Shown here piece after piece: positions 49,825 to 58,876 of a stretch of DNA of 64,000 nt. The notes beneath the pieces were generated by a model that searched no databases, was not told the origin of the DNA, and saw only the letters and a program-made list of their open reading frames with translations. This DNA is from Bifidobacterium jacchi (lineage in GTDB: Bacteria; Actinomycetota; Actinomycetes; Actinomycetales; Bifidobacteriaceae): contig NZ_RQSP01000008.1 in the NCBI RefSeq assembly GCF_009078285.1, positions 22,751-86,750 on the forward strand, given 5' to 3'. Both the position numbers and the translations under genes were made by a program. Every line of letters begins with the position of its first letter. Within the stretch, counting starts at the first letter, position 1.

Positions 49825-50364
49825 ATGACCACAGTTATCATGCACACCTCCGAAGGTGACATCACCATCAACCTGTTCGACGACGCCGCGCCCAAGACCG
49901 TGGCGAACTTCATCGGACTCGCCACCGGCGACAAGGAATGGAAGGATCCGTTCTCCGGACAGCCCTCCCATGAGCCGTTCTACGATGGACTGACCTTCCA
50001 TCGCATCATCAAGGACTTCATGATCCAGGGCGGCTGTCCGCTCGGCAACGGCACCGGCGGCCCCGGATACGAGTTCGACGACGAGATCGACCCGTCGCTC
50101 ACGTTCGACCGTCCGTACCTGCTCGCCATGGCGAACGCCGGCCTGCGTCGAGGCCATGACGGGCGCATCCACGGCACCAACGGATCGCAGTTCTTCATCA
50201 CCACCGTGCCCACGCCGTGGCTCGACGGTCACCACACCATCTTCGGCGAGGTGGCCGACGACGCGTCCAAGCGGGTCGTGGATCGGCTTGAGGCGGTGCC
50301 CACCGATGCGTCCGACGCTCCGCTGGAGCCGGCGGGCATCATGTCGATCGAGGTCGTCAAGTAG
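49825..50364 (+). CDS. Cyclophilin-type peptidyl-prolyl isomerase
   Basis: A 179-residue cytoplasmic cyclophilin that speeds cis-trans change at proline bonds during protein folding. Catalytic and binding residues are in [13 protein letters not shown] (Arg, Phe, Gln, about residues 59-71), [13 protein letters not shown] and LDGHHTIFG. It has no signal peptide. No ribosome binding site precedes the ATG, but TAGACT ends 8 bases upstream, so the mRNA may be leaderless. It is followed by a 15-bp tandem repeat and a shared terminator. Confidence 0.95.
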   Translation: MTTVIMHTSEGDITINLFDDAAPKTVANFIGLATGDKEWKDPFSGQPSHEPFYDGLTFHRIIKDFMIQGGCPLGNGTGGPGYEFDDEIDPSLTFDRPYLLAMANAGLRRGHDGRIHGTNGSQFFITTVPTPWLDGHHTIFGEVADDASKRVVDRLEAVPTDASDAPLEPAGIMSIEVVK

Positions 50365-50367
50365 CGG

Positions 50368-50427
50368 CCGGATCGTCGGATACCGGATTGTCGGATACCG
50401 GATTGTCGGATATCGGATCGCCGGCAT
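50368..50427. repeat. 15-bp tandem repeat after the cyclophilin gene
   Basis: Four units of CCGGATTGTCGGATA type (50368-50382, 50383-50397, 50398-50412, 50413-50427). The second and third are identical; the last is diverged. Confidence 0.85.
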
Positions 50428-50475
50428 CGACTTCCGGCAATCCGATGGGTCCGTCCAATCGCCATTCGCATTCAT

Positions 50476-50511
50476 ATTCGGGGATGTCGCCTGCGGGCGA
50501 TGTCCCCGAAT
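50476..50511. terminator. Shared terminator between convergent genes
   Basis: ATTCGGGGATGTCGCC (50476-50491) pairs over all 16 positions, two as G-U, with 50496-50511 and leaves a 4-base loop. It lies between the convergent cyclophilin and HAD genes. Confidence 0.75.
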
Positions 50512-50524
50512 GCGTTGCGGCTGC

Positions 50525-51367
50525 CTACAGCACCCCGAATCGCGTCAGCGCGTTCATGATCCCGTCGTGGTCGACGTCGTCGGTGATGTAGTCGGCGGCT
50601 TGGCGCGCCGGCTCGGTCGCATTGCCCATCGCCACGCCGAGTCCGGCGAATTCCAGCATCGTGGCGTCGTTGCCGCCGTCGCCGAATGCGACGGTCTGCT
50701 CGCGACTCCAGCCGTAGTGTCGCATGAACCGTTTCATGCCCTCCGGCTTGCCGCCGTCGGCCGGAATGAGATCGACGAAGTCGGGGTGCCAGCGCACGCC
50801 CTTCACGTTGCGGCACAGCCCCTCGATCTCGGCCTCCTGCTCCAGCGTCACATACGGGCTGATCTGGAACGTCTCATGCGTGGCCGGGCGGGTGTGCGGG
50901 TCGTCGATGTGCGTGGTCGGCGCGGTCTTGCCCAGCTGCGCCCATGTGCGGCGCATCGCCTCGGTGATCTGGTTGAAGTACACGTAATCCTTCTCGCAGT
51001 AGTTCGCGACCACGTCGGGATGCGCGTCGAGCCATGCGGTGATGGTCGTCACGTCCGATTCCAGCAGCGGCTCCTTCTCCAAAAAGCCGTGGTCGTCGAA
51101 GCAGTACTGGCCGTTGAGCGCCACGATCCCGTCGAAATGCACCGGCATCATGTCGAGCACGACGGTCATGTGCGAGGGGGCGCGACCCGAGCAGATGAAC
51201 GTGCGCACACCGCGCGCCTGCAGCCGGTGCAGCGCCTCGATCGTGGAGTCGGGAATCTCGTGCGTGACGAAGCTGGTCAGCGTGCCGTCGATGTCGAAGA
51301 ACGCCGCTTTGACGTCGGCTGGGTCGAAGTCGTGCGGAGTGGTCGGTAGCGTGCTGACGGCTGTCAT
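50525..51367 (-). CDS. HAD-superfamily phosphatase (Cof type, IIB)
   Basis: A 280-residue haloacid-dehalogenase-type hydrolase of the Cof/IIB subfamily, which typically dephosphorylates sugar phosphates or cofactors. Motif I is FFDIDGTLTSF (about residues 23-33, nucleophile Asp), motif II is ICSGRAPSH, motif III is the Lys of GGKPEGMKRFM, and motif IV is FGDGGNDATMLEFAGLGVAMGN (about 225-246). The start at 51367 follows AAGGAGA by 6 bases. The substrate is not predictable. Confidence 0.92.
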   Translation of the reverse strand: MTAVSTLPTTPHDFDPADVKAAFFDIDGTLTSFVTHEIPDSTIEALHRLQARGVRTFICSGRAPSHMTVVLDMMPVHFDGIVALNGQYCFDDHGFLEKEPLLESDVTTITAWLDAHPDVVANYCEKDYVYFNQITEAMRRTWAQLGKTAPTTHIDDPHTRPATHETFQISPYVTLEQEAEIEGLCRNVKGVRWHPDFVDLIPADGGKPEGMKRFMRHYGWSREQTVAFGDGGNDATMLEFAGLGVAMGNATEPARQAADYITDDVDHDGIMNALTRFGVL

Positions 51368-51691
51368 GCGATTCTCCTTGGATTTCGTGTTGTGTTGCAG
51401 GATGCCGGGGCGGGTCGTCTCCGGCTCCACGTCGGTGCCGGACCGGTGCGGTGCGCCGGCCGAGTCGCTGGCCATGTCGTTGGTGATCGGCGGCACGGCG
51501 GTGATCGGCGGCGTGCCGCGCTGTCCGCCGACGTTCGGCGAGGCCGTCGATGCATGGTTCCGTAATCCAGTGATCCCGCAATCCAGTGTACGTCCGATGC
51601 GCGAAGTCGGGATGCGACGTGGGTGCGGCATGCGGTACGATTCGTGCGATATGGGTGATCCGGGCGATCACGACGAGAGGGAAGGGGTCCG

Positions 51692-52933
51692 ATGATGAGC
51701 GGCGATGTCACGATCAGCGAGACCGCGGCGGACGAGTCGAGCAGTGCCGGCCAGACGAGCGGTGCGAACGGTGGGGCGGATGCGGCGGCGGTGCATGTCG
51801 GCGCGGGCGACGAGCTGATCGGCATCCGCCATTATCTGCACGCGCATCCCGAACGCAGCTTCGAGGAATACGAGACCAGCGCGTACCTGGCCGCCCAGCT
51901 GCGCGATCACGGCATCACGGTGCTCGACACGCCGATGAAGACCGGCGTGGTGGGGCTGATCGAGGGGGAGCGGCCCGGTCCGTGCATCGCGTTGCGCGCC
52001 GACATCGACGGTCTGCCGATCCGCGAGGACACCGGTCTGCCGTTCGCCTCGCTCAACGAGGGGGTGATGCACGGCTGCGGGCACGATCTGCACATGTCCG
52101 GTCTGCTGGGCGCCGCGTTCTGGCTCGCCGCGCACCGCGACCGCATCGCCGGAAGCGTGAGGATCGTCTTCCAGCCGGCCGAGGAGCTGGGACTGGGCGC
52201 GCGAGCCATGGTGGACGCCGGCGTGGTCGATGGCGTCGAGGCGATCATCGGCACGCACAACAATCCGAATTATGCTCCCGGCGAGATCGCCGTCGGCGTC
52301 GAGCCGATGATGGCCGGTTGCGTGAAGTTCAAGGTCACGCTGCACGCGCATGGCACGCACGCCGGATATCCGCACAAGGGCACCGGTCCGATCGAGGCGC
52401 TCGCCACGATGATTCTCGCATTGCAGACCATCGTGAGTCGCAACGTCTCCCCGTTCCATGCGCTGGCGTTGTCGATCACCGAGGTGCATGGCGGGCATGT
52501 GTGGAACGTCGTGCCCGCCGAGGCCGGTTTCCAGGGCACGGTTCGGTTCTTCGACATGGATGACGAGACGCTGGTGCGGCGTCGCTTCGCCGACGAGGTG
52601 CAGCATATCGCCGCCGCGTTCGCGATCACGGCGGATGTCGAGTGGGATTGCATCCAGATTCCGCTGGTCGGCGACGCATCCCTGTCGCGCGCCGTGGCGG
52701 CCGATGTGCCCGGATACGCGCGGCTCATGCCGATCCGTCCGAGCATGGCGGGCGAGGATTTCGTGGAGTTCGGCCTCAGGTCGCGGCTGGTGTTCGCGTT
52801 CGTCGGCTCGAACGGTCGGCCGGGATGCGCCGACTGGCATAGTCCCCGTTTCGTCGGGCTTGACGCCGCGGTCGCGCCGGCCGTTGATTTCTATGTCAAC
52901 GCCGCACTGCGCGTGCTGCGCGAATTAGCCTGA
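51692..52933 (+). CDS. M20D-family amidohydrolase/aminoacylase
   Basis: A 413-residue zinc- or manganese-dependent hydrolase of the M20D/HipO-like group, which splits N-acyl amino acids, indole-acetyl-amino acids or similar amides. Family blocks are IRHYLHAHPERSFEEYETSA (about residues 45-64), LRADIDGLPIRE, HGCGHDLHMSGLLGAA (metal ligands, about 126-141), FQPAEELGLGAR (about 163) and the late SMAGEDFVEFG. An Ala/Ser/Gly-rich N-terminal 35 residues may be an overextended start, but GGGAAGGGG sits before the ATG pair at 51692/51695. Confidence 0.9.
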   Translation: MMSGDVTISETAADESSSAGQTSGANGGADAAAVHVGAGDELIGIRHYLHAHPERSFEEYETSAYLAAQLRDHGITVLDTPMKTGVVGLIEGERPGPCIALRADIDGLPIREDTGLPFASLNEGVMHGCGHDLHMSGLLGAAFWLAAHRDRIAGSVRIVFQPAEELGLGARAMVDAGVVDGVEAIIGTHNNPNYAPGEIAVGVEPMMAGCVKFKVTLHAHGTHAGYPHKGTGPIEALATMILALQTIVSRNVSPFHALALSITEVHGGHVWNVVPAEAGFQGTVRFFDMDDETLVRRRFADEVQHIAAAFAITADVEWDCIQIPLVGDASLSRAVAADVPGYARLMPIRPSMAGEDFVEFGLRSRLVFAFVGSNGRPGCADWHSPRFVGLDAAVAPAVDFYVNAALRVLRELA

Positions 52934-53154
52934 CGAACGGATGCGCTGCGCGGCCGCACGACCACGCTGAACGGCGGGCTGCGCTGCACTGTTACGCCGG
53001 ACGGCTGCATGGCTGCTTGTGCTGTGCCGGCGCCGGTGGCGGCGGGGCTGACCTGATCGGGCCTGTCCTGCGGGTAGCATGGGATTGACGGAATGATCGG
53101 ATTGTTGTTCGGACGATGGTTTCGGATTGCGATTGCCGGAGGAAAGGAGCCATC

Positions 53155-53367
53155 ATGGCGGGTCAGGTGCAGTACGTGTGCGTCAAATGCGGTTGCCGCA
53201 ACTATGAAAGCGACCAGTTTCAGGCGACGGGCGGCAACGTCGCCAAGCTGTTCAACGTGCAGAACAAGAAGTTCATCACGATCAGCTGCGTGCAGTGCGG
53301 CTATACCGAGCTGTACCGTGCCCAGACGGGCACGGGCATGAACGTGCTCGACTTCCTCGTCGGCTGA
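53155..53367 (+). CDS. Small zinc-ribbon protein
   Basis: A 70-residue protein with two Cys pairs, CVKCGC and CVQCGYTELY, forming a zinc ribbon of the nucleic-acid-binding type (Zn_ribbon_13-like), separated by QFQATGGNVAKLFNVQNKKF. The function is unknown; such proteins are small, widespread and often next to unrelated genes. The ATG at 53155 follows GGAAAGGAG by 5 bases. It is 12 bases before the esterase gene, so the two are probably co-transcribed. Confidence 0.9.
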   Translation: MAGQVQYVCVKCGCRNYESDQFQATGGNVAKLFNVQNKKFITISCVQCGYTELYRAQTGTGMNVLDFLVG

Positions 53368-53379
53368 TCGGGGGCTGCT

Positions 53380-54036
53380 ATGTCGACTTTGTCGATCACG
53401 CATGCGCTGACATCGATCGATCGCGATGGCAAGGGGCCCGTCTATGTGCTGCTGCATGGATGGGGCTCGAACGAGCATGATCTGCCGAGTCTGCTCGCCT
53501 ATTGCGCGACTGGCGCGGACTACGCCTCGCTGCGCGCGCCGATCGCCTACGGCATGGGATACACGTGGTTCGGCCACTGGGAGCATGAGGGCGTGCCCAC
53601 CGGCGCGTCGCTTGATGATCAGGCGCGGCAGGCCGGCGAGGCGATCGACGCGTGGGTGAGCGAGAACATCGATGCCGATCGCAAGGTCGTCGTCATGGGC
53701 TTCTCGCAGGGCGGTCTGCTCGCCGGCGAGATGCTGCGTCTCAATCCGTCGCGCTATGCGGCCGCGGTCAGCTTCTCCGGATTCCTCGCGCATGGCGCGC
53801 TTCCGCAGGATGATGCGCTGGCCCGGCGTCGCCCGCCGATGTTCTACGGGCACGGTTCCGCCGACGACATCTTCCCGGTCGAGGAGGTCGAGGCCATGTC
53901 CGCATTCTACGCCGCGCACACCGCGCTGACCGAGCGGATCTATCCGGGCATGGCGCACAGCATCTGCATGGCCGAGATGCGCGACGTCTCCGCGTTCCTT
54001 GTCGAGGCAGACCTCGCCCGTCCCTACATGGGCTAG
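53380..54036 (+). CDS. Alpha/beta hydrolase, carboxylesterase/lysophospholipase-like
   Basis: A 218-residue cytoplasmic serine hydrolase. HGWGSNEHDLPSL (about residues 26-38) is the oxyanion segment. The nucleophile is GFSQGG (about 107-112), Asp is in GSADDIFPVEE, and His is in GMAHSICMAE (about 191). The family includes phospholipase/carboxylesterases acting on small esters. Its TAG stop codon is the CTAG at the end of the inserted repeat (copy B), so the last residues may have been altered by that insertion. A paralogue-like protein lies at 57021. Confidence 0.9.
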   Translation: MSTLSITHALTSIDRDGKGPVYVLLHGWGSNEHDLPSLLAYCATGADYASLRAPIAYGMGYTWFGHWEHEGVPTGASLDDQARQAGEAIDAWVSENIDADRKVVVMGFSQGGLLAGEMLRLNPSRYAAAVSFSGFLAHGALPQDDALARRRPPMFYGHGSADDIFPVEEVEAMSAFYAAHTALTERIYPGMAHSICMAEMRDVSAFLVEADLARPYMG

Positions 54037-54252
54037 CGTCCTGTGTCAGTAGTTCGTTGATTATGTTGTTGGCTCCCCTTGTCAGGACAGCACCGTAAAG
54101 CAAACAGCGGAGCTGTTTGTAGGTGCTGTGCGAGCCGACCGGCGAGCCAGCAAACCGCGCGCACAGCGCGTCCGTGATTGCGGCGAGCTGGCCCGCGAAG
54201 CGGGACTGAGGGGTAGTGAATTCGTCAGCGATTTTCTGACGCAGGACACTAG
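54033..54252. repeat. Modular terminal-inverted-repeat element, copy B
   Basis: The ends are CTAGCGTCCTGTGTCA (54033-54048) and TGACGCAGGACACTAG (54237-54252), near-perfect inverted repeats. The interior holds the same segments as copy A: GCTCCCCTTGTCAG, one GCAAACAGCGGAGCTGTTTG hairpin, a GCGAGCTGGCCCGCGAAGCG module and CTGAGGGGTAGTGAATTCGT. It is 220 bp, with no ORF. The stop codon of the upstream hydrolase lies in its left end. Confidence 0.85.
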
Positions 54253-54360
54253 CGGTCCGTCTCGCAATTGTCTGAGCGATATCGGCCCTCCCTGACGAGG
54301 GGGACCCGACTTCCGTTGTTTCCCAGTCAGCCTTGCTGACGGCAACGGTCCTGCAATCAT

Positions 54361-54455
54361 GGTCGCGCTGTGCGCGCGGTTTGCTGGCTCGACGCTCGTC
54401 GAGCGACGTTGCCCACAGACAGCTCTGCTGTCAGCTTGACGGCAACGGTCCCGAA
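54361..54455. repeat. Degenerate inverted fragment of the modular repeat
   Basis: Read on the minus strand, this stretch resembles the central module of copy A (13887-13970): ACGGCAACGG, ACAGCTC-GCTGT and GCTGGCTCG blocks keep their order. It has no matching terminal repeats. It lies just after copy B, in the 998-bp gene-free gap 54037-55034. Confidence 0.55.
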
Positions 54456-54574
54456 GAGGATGCAGCATCACTCAGGCAATTACAAGACAAACCACTCATG
54501 GTACTCGACACAACTCAGGGGACTTGAAGTATTTCGCACAATTGATTCCCCTGATTCTCACGAACCACGAACCC

Positions 54575-54935
54575 GTGGGACGGAACGTGAAAACAGACTC
54601 ATATTGCGTTGCGTCCCACAACTCAGTGGGACGGAACGAAAATCGGGCCCATTCGGGTGTTGCGTCCCACGACTCCTTCCATGTCACAGCGAACGCTCAG
54701 GCAGTAATCAGGTAAAAACGTTGGAAAATGGCGGTTTATGCGCGCATCGCCCATGGCGGAATTGGCATGGTGCAAGGAGCGAGTGGGACGGAACGTCAAT
54801 AACGGCTCATTCTTCATTCCGTCCCACGGATCAGTGGGACGCAACATAATTCCAGCTCGTTTTGACGTTGCATCCCACAGATCAATGGGACGGAACGAAA
54901 ATCGATGGCCTGTTCATGTTCCGCTTCGGTCGCCG
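54575..54935. repeat. 51-bp-period array of 45-bp imperfect palindromes
   Basis: Units start at 54575, 54626, 54783, 54834 and 54885. Within each group (two, then three) the period is exactly 51 bp; 112 bp of other sequence separate the groups. Each unit has arm GTGGGACGGAACG, a 19-base centre of variable sequence, and inverse arm CGTTGCGTCCCAC, then a 6-base spacer. The last unit's right arm has decayed. The centres share a loose CTCATT-like core. Both strands can be read as 17-residue repeats because 51 is a multiple of 3, but the arm symmetry argues for a DNA or RNA element. Confidence 0.85.
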
Positions 54936-55034
54936 GCATCGGACTCGGCGGGATGGGGCCGAACCGAGGGCTGCCTTATAGGCCGGTGCGGGTAGAATGA
55001 CCCGCAGTTGTAGGCGACGAAGGGAATATTGGCC

Positions 55035-56261
55035 ATGAATCGCAACGAGACGAGCGCCGGAATCATCCAGAGCGCCCAAAGGGAGGGCATCCGGGGGGAG
55101 GATTCCTTGGAGACGGGTTCCCAAGGGGAGGGCTCCCCGCTGGTGTCGGTCATCATACCGGTGTACGGTGTGGAACGATTTCTGGATGCCTGCGTGCAAG
55201 GCGTGGTCGCACAGACGTATCGCAACCTTGAGATTCTGCTCGTCGACGACGGCTCGCCTGACCGTTGCCCGGCCATGTGCGACGCGTGGGCGGCGAAGGA
55301 CGGTCGCATTCGTGTGATCCACAAGACCAACGGCGGTCTGTCCGATGCCCGCAATGCCGGACTCGCCGCCTCGCATGGCGATTGGATCTATTTCGTGGAT
55401 TCCGACGACATGGTCGCTCCGAGTCTCATCGAACGCACGCTCGACGCCGCGCACCACTACGACGCCGATCTGGTGATGTTCCAGTTCGACACGATCAGCG
55501 AGACCGGTCGCACGCTCAAATCCTCCTATCGGCACAACGATTTCGACGAGGTGACGATCCTCAGTCCGGTTGAGGCGATCAAGGCGCAGGTCAAAGCCGA
55601 GATCGACAGCTACTTCTGGTCGTTCATCGCCGCCGCGCCCATCTACCGCGAGCACGGATTCTCGTTTCCGGTAGGGCGCAAGATCGAGGACATGGCCCGC
55701 ATCTGCAACGTGATCGGCGAATCGCATCGGGTGGTGCGCATTCCCGAGGTGCTGTACCACTACCGGATGCGACAGGGGTCGATCATGTCCAGCTGGAACA
55801 TGCGCACGCTGCATGACTGGATGGCGTCGGCCGATGACCGTGAGGCCTATATTCTGGCGCGCTATCCCGAGCTCAGGCAGTTCATGAAGGTGCAGCAGCT
55901 CAACTTTCTCGCCAATCTCGACTATGAGACGATACGCCAGTCGATCGTCGCCAAGTTCAAGGTCGATCCGCGTCAGGAGGATGCCCTGCGCGACCGCATC
56001 GCCGTGCTCAGCCGGGATCTGGATGATGAGAAGGCCGATGTGCCCGAATCGACGCGATCGCTCATCGAACTGCTCAAACGCTCCGTCAACGGTGCGTTGG
56101 AGGATTTCGACCAGATGCGCGAGGACTGGGCGCGTATGGGACGCGGCTGGCTGCAGTCGATGCGCGAGTCGGGAGACGCCGAGCTCGAATCCGCGGATGC
56201 GGCCGAGCGTGGCCGGGACCGGAGATCACAGGACCGGCGATCACGGGACCGACGAGCATGA
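55035..56261 (+). CDS. Family 2 glycosyltransferase
   Basis: A 408-residue GT-A type glycosyltransferase that adds a sugar from a nucleotide donor, probably during surface polysaccharide or glycolipid assembly. The GT2 domain begins VSVIIPVYGVERFLDACVQG (about residue 36), with LLVDDGSPDRC, SDARNAGLAASHGDWIYFVDS and the metal-binding DSDD (about 131). The C-terminal half is helical and charged, ending in an Arg/Asp/Ser repeat tail. The ATG at 55035 is chosen (AGGGA 9 bases upstream); a TTG at 55029 is closer to it. It overlaps the HAD gene by ATGA. The acceptor is unknown. Confidence 0.92.
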   Translation: MNRNETSAGIIQSAQREGIRGEDSLETGSQGEGSPLVSVIIPVYGVERFLDACVQGVVAQTYRNLEILLVDDGSPDRCPAMCDAWAAKDGRIRVIHKTNGGLSDARNAGLAASHGDWIYFVDSDDMVAPSLIERTLDAAHHYDADLVMFQFDTISETGRTLKSSYRHNDFDEVTILSPVEAIKAQVKAEIDSYFWSFIAAAPIYREHGFSFPVGRKIEDMARICNVIGESHRVVRIPEVLYHYRMRQGSIMSSWNMRTLHDWMASADDREAYILARYPELRQFMKVQQLNFLANLDYETIRQSIVAKFKVDPRQEDALRDRIAVLSRDLDDEKADVPESTRSLIELLKRSVNGALEDFDQMREDWARMGRGWLQSMRESGDAELESADAAERGRDRRSQDRRSRDRRA

Positions 56262-56929
56262 GGGTGTTCGACTTCGACGGCACGATCTATGACGGGGAGA
56301 GCCTGTTCGATCTCTATCTGTACAGCGTGCGCTATGATCCTTCGGTGCTGCGTTACCTTTCGCCGGTGCTGCGCTGCGCCATCCGCTACAAGCTCGGCCG
56401 CGCCACCCTAGAGCAGATGGAGGCGCGGGTCGGCGACGTGACGAAACGGTATCTGGAACGTCTGTCCGTCTCCGCCGGCGCCGCGCGACTGATGCGCAGA
56501 CATACGGCGGCGATGGGTGCCTTGGCACATACGCCGGTGGGCATGCGGCCGGTCCGGGATGACGCGAGGACGGCCGGACTCGACGCCGTGGTGTCGGACT
56601 TCTGGGATCATCGCATGAACCGCATCAAACCGTGGTACCACCCGCGCGAGGACGACGTGATCCTCACCGCATCCTTCGACCTGACCGTCGGCGAGGCATG
56701 CCGGCGACTTGGCGTGAGTCGACTGATCTCGTCGGTCATCGACCCGAGCACGCTTGAGGTCACGTATCTCAACTTCAACGTCAACAAGGTGCGCCGCTTT
56801 CGCGAGATCATGGGCGACGACGCGGTGATCGACGAATTCTACACCGACAGCGCGTTCGATCAGCCGATGATCGATCTGGCCCGCCGCGCCTACATGGTCA
56901 GGGGATCGTGCATCACCCGCGTCAAATAG
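56258..56929 (+). CDS. HAD-superfamily hydrolase coupled to the glycosyltransferase
   Basis: A 223-residue HAD protein with motif I VFDFDGTIYDGESLFDLYL (nucleophile Asp, about residue 5) and a late DEFYTDSAFDQPMIDLARRA motif that fits the phosphoserine-phosphatase-like (IB) group. Its ATG overlaps the stop of the glycosyltransferase gene (ATGA), which implies joint expression. A role in removing a phosphate from a glycolipid or sugar phosphate used by that enzyme is an inference. Confidence 0.88.
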   Translation: MRVFDFDGTIYDGESLFDLYLYSVRYDPSVLRYLSPVLRCAIRYKLGRATLEQMEARVGDVTKRYLERLSVSAGAARLMRRHTAAMGALAHTPVGMRPVRDDARTAGLDAVVSDFWDHRMNRIKPWYHPREDDVILTASFDLTVGEACRRLGVSRLISSVIDPSTLEVTYLNFNVNKVRRFREIMGDDAVIDEFYTDSAFDQPMIDLARRAYMVRGSCITRVK

Positions 56930-57020
56930 CGTTAAGTAGCGTCAAATAGCGACCAATAGCCACGGATGGCGAACAATGGCGTCGGATGACGCCGTACAGG
57001 CGGCATCGAAATCAGGCGGA

Positions 57021-57719
57021 TCAGCGCCGCCCCCGACGAGCGCCGATCATCCGCTGATGCGATGCGGCGAACAGCGTGGTCGGCTCGACGGCGGACGCGA
57101 CGCCGGCGCCGGCCGGATGCAGGAAATCATGGATGTCGGCGATCTCCCGATCGCAGATCGCATGACCCATGTCCTTGTATTCGCGGTAGACGAGCCGTCC
57201 TGACTGGGCGAGCACATGCCGTGCGGTCAGCTGATCGGCCGGCGGAATCGTCACGTCGGTGCCGCCATAGGCAAGCATGAACCGCGTCCGACAGTCCAGC
57301 ACGGTTCCGCGTTCCCCCTTGAACGACGGGGACAGCAGCACCGCCGCATCGAACAGATCGGGATGATCGACGACCATCCGGTAGGCGAGATAGCCGCCCT
57401 GCGAAAAGCCGATCAGCACCTTCGACCGCCGCGAGAACACCGGCGCGTCGATCATCGCGACGACCGCCGCGCCCGCTGCGCGGCACGCGCGACGCCGCTC
57501 CTCGACGCCGCATCCGTCCGGATACCAGTAGCGCCCGCCGAGATACGGCCGCAGATGCGGCGCGGCGAACGACAGATAGCTCGGCTCGGCTCCGTCGCGG
57601 TAGACGGCATCGATCACACGGATCATCTCGGTCTCGTCATTGCCGTATCCGTGGAACATGAGCAGCAGCGGTTCCGATTCCGCCGAAAAATCGATGTGCG
57701 CGGTCGCGTTCAGTCTCAT
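57021..57719 (-). CDS. Alpha/beta hydrolase (phospholipase/carboxylesterase-like)
   Basis: A 232-residue serine hydrolase. MFHGYGNDETEMIRVIDAV (about residues 17-35) is the oxyanion segment, GFSQGGYLAYRM (about 110) the nucleophile, GGTDVTIPPADQL carries the Asp, and DMGHAICDREIADI the His. It is of the same general family as the protein at 53380 but only distantly similar. The ATG at 57719 is preferred because it fits the fold start, although the frame runs back to 57821 into the promoter region of the divergent gene. Confidence 0.85.
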   Translation of the reverse strand: MRLNATAHIDFSAESEPLLLMFHGYGNDETEMIRVIDAVYRDGAEPSYLSFAAPHLRPYLGGRYWYPDGCGVEERRRACRAAGAAVVAMIDAPVFSRRSKVLIGFSQGGYLAYRMVVDHPDLFDAAVLLSPSFKGERGTVLDCRTRFMLAYGGTDVTIPPADQLTARHVLAQSGRLVYREYKDMGHAICDREIADIHDFLHPAGAGVASAVEPTTLFAASHQRMIGARRGRR

Positions 57720-57814
57720 GCCGCCAATTGTAGGCGTGCATGGGTTCGCATACCGCCCCGCGTCCGCCTTTGCGAACCGCCCCGCGTCCGTCTTCACGGG
57801 TAGCGTGGTGCGGT

Positions 57815-58627
57815 ATGACAATGCCTTTGGATCTCTACATCATCCGCCACGGCGAGTCGGAGGCGAACGTGATCATCAACGCCGGCGAGCAGGGCGACAA
57901 TTCGCTCTACACGCAGGACAACGTCACCGTTCCCGACCGGTCGTGGCGTCTCACCTCGACCGGTCGCAGGCAGGCCGACTGCATCGGGCGCTGGCTGGTG
58001 TCGCAGCAGCAGCTGTTCGACCGATATCTGGTCTCCCCGTTCGTCCGCACGCGCGAGACCGCCGCCACGATGGCGCTGCCCAAGGCGAAATGGGAGGAGA
58101 CGCGCGTGCTTCGCGAACGCTCCTGGGGCGAGATCAACACGATCACCAAGGACGATTTCCGGGGCAACTATCCGCGCAACTGGATGTTCAAGAACACCGA
58201 TCCGCTCTACTGGCGTCCGCCGGCAGGCGAGTCGATCGCCGACGTGGCGGAGAACCGCGTGCATAATCTGCTCACGTCGCTCAACCGCAAGTCCGATGCC
58301 GAATCGGTTGTCATGGTCAGCCATGGCGATCTGATGCTCGCGTTGATGCTCACGTTGGAGGATCTGTCGGACGAGGAGTTCATGCGCCGGGCCGCATCCC
58401 CTGATTGGACGATCACCAACTGCACATGCCTGCACTATTCGCGGCGCGACCCCTCCACCGGCCGCACGCATCGCCGGTTCCGCTGGGAGCAGACCGCGCG
58501 GCCCGTGCTCGGCGAGGACAGCGGCAAATGGGAGGTGCGCGTCGAGGAATGGCGTGAATTCAAGCGACCCACGCTGTCCAACGGCGATCTGGTGGACGTG
58601 GTGCAGGCGGTCGATCCGCATCTGTGA
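57815..58627 (+). CDS. Histidine phosphatase (phosphoglycerate mutase-like) family protein
   Basis: A 270-residue protein of the histidine phosphatase superfamily. Catalytic motif IIRHGESEANVI (His, about residues 9-20), VSPFVRTRETAATM (about 79), the acid-donor region LRERSWGEINT, and VVMVSHGDLMLALML (second His, about 169) are present. Such proteins act as broad phosphatases or mutases; an orthologue of the glycolytic phosphoglycerate mutase is less likely, given the length and lack of the typical spacing. No ribosome binding site precedes the ATG (57815; second ATG 57821), so the message may be leaderless. Confidence 0.88.
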   Translation: MTMPLDLYIIRHGESEANVIINAGEQGDNSLYTQDNVTVPDRSWRLTSTGRRQADCIGRWLVSQQQLFDRYLVSPFVRTRETAATMALPKAKWEETRVLRERSWGEINTITKDDFRGNYPRNWMFKNTDPLYWRPPAGESIADVAENRVHNLLTSLNRKSDAESVVMVSHGDLMLALMLTLEDLSDEEFMRRAASPDWTITNCTCLHYSRRDPSTGRTHRRFRWEQTARPVLGEDSGKWEVRVEEWREFKRPTLSNGDLVDVVQAVDPHL

Positions 58628-58876
58628 TGCCTCGACTGCGGTCCGGCGGCTGCGGGAAGCCCCGGCGGCTGCGGGAAGCCGGCAGAGGCTGGCATGCCGT
58701 GGCGGTTGGCATGGTGAATTCCTGGTGACGGCATGGTTGCTCGCTGATTGCGTGCCGGTGACGCGCCGGTGACTAGGTGCGGCGGTTGGTGGTGACGCGC
58801 ACCGGCTACAATGGCTGACGATGCGACGGCGTGCACGATGACGACGCCGTATGACTAGAGAGGTAAGGAGTCGGTC

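Noticed and set aside
54496..54847. Small proteins with 17-residue repeats on either strand of the 51-bp array
   Set aside because: Both strands read equally well, no ribosome binding site, and conserved parts are the palindromic arms, so the repeat looks nucleic-acid level.
54575..54935. CRISPR array
   Set aside because: Inserts are only 19 bases, share a common core, the repeat loop varies and no cas gene is in the window.
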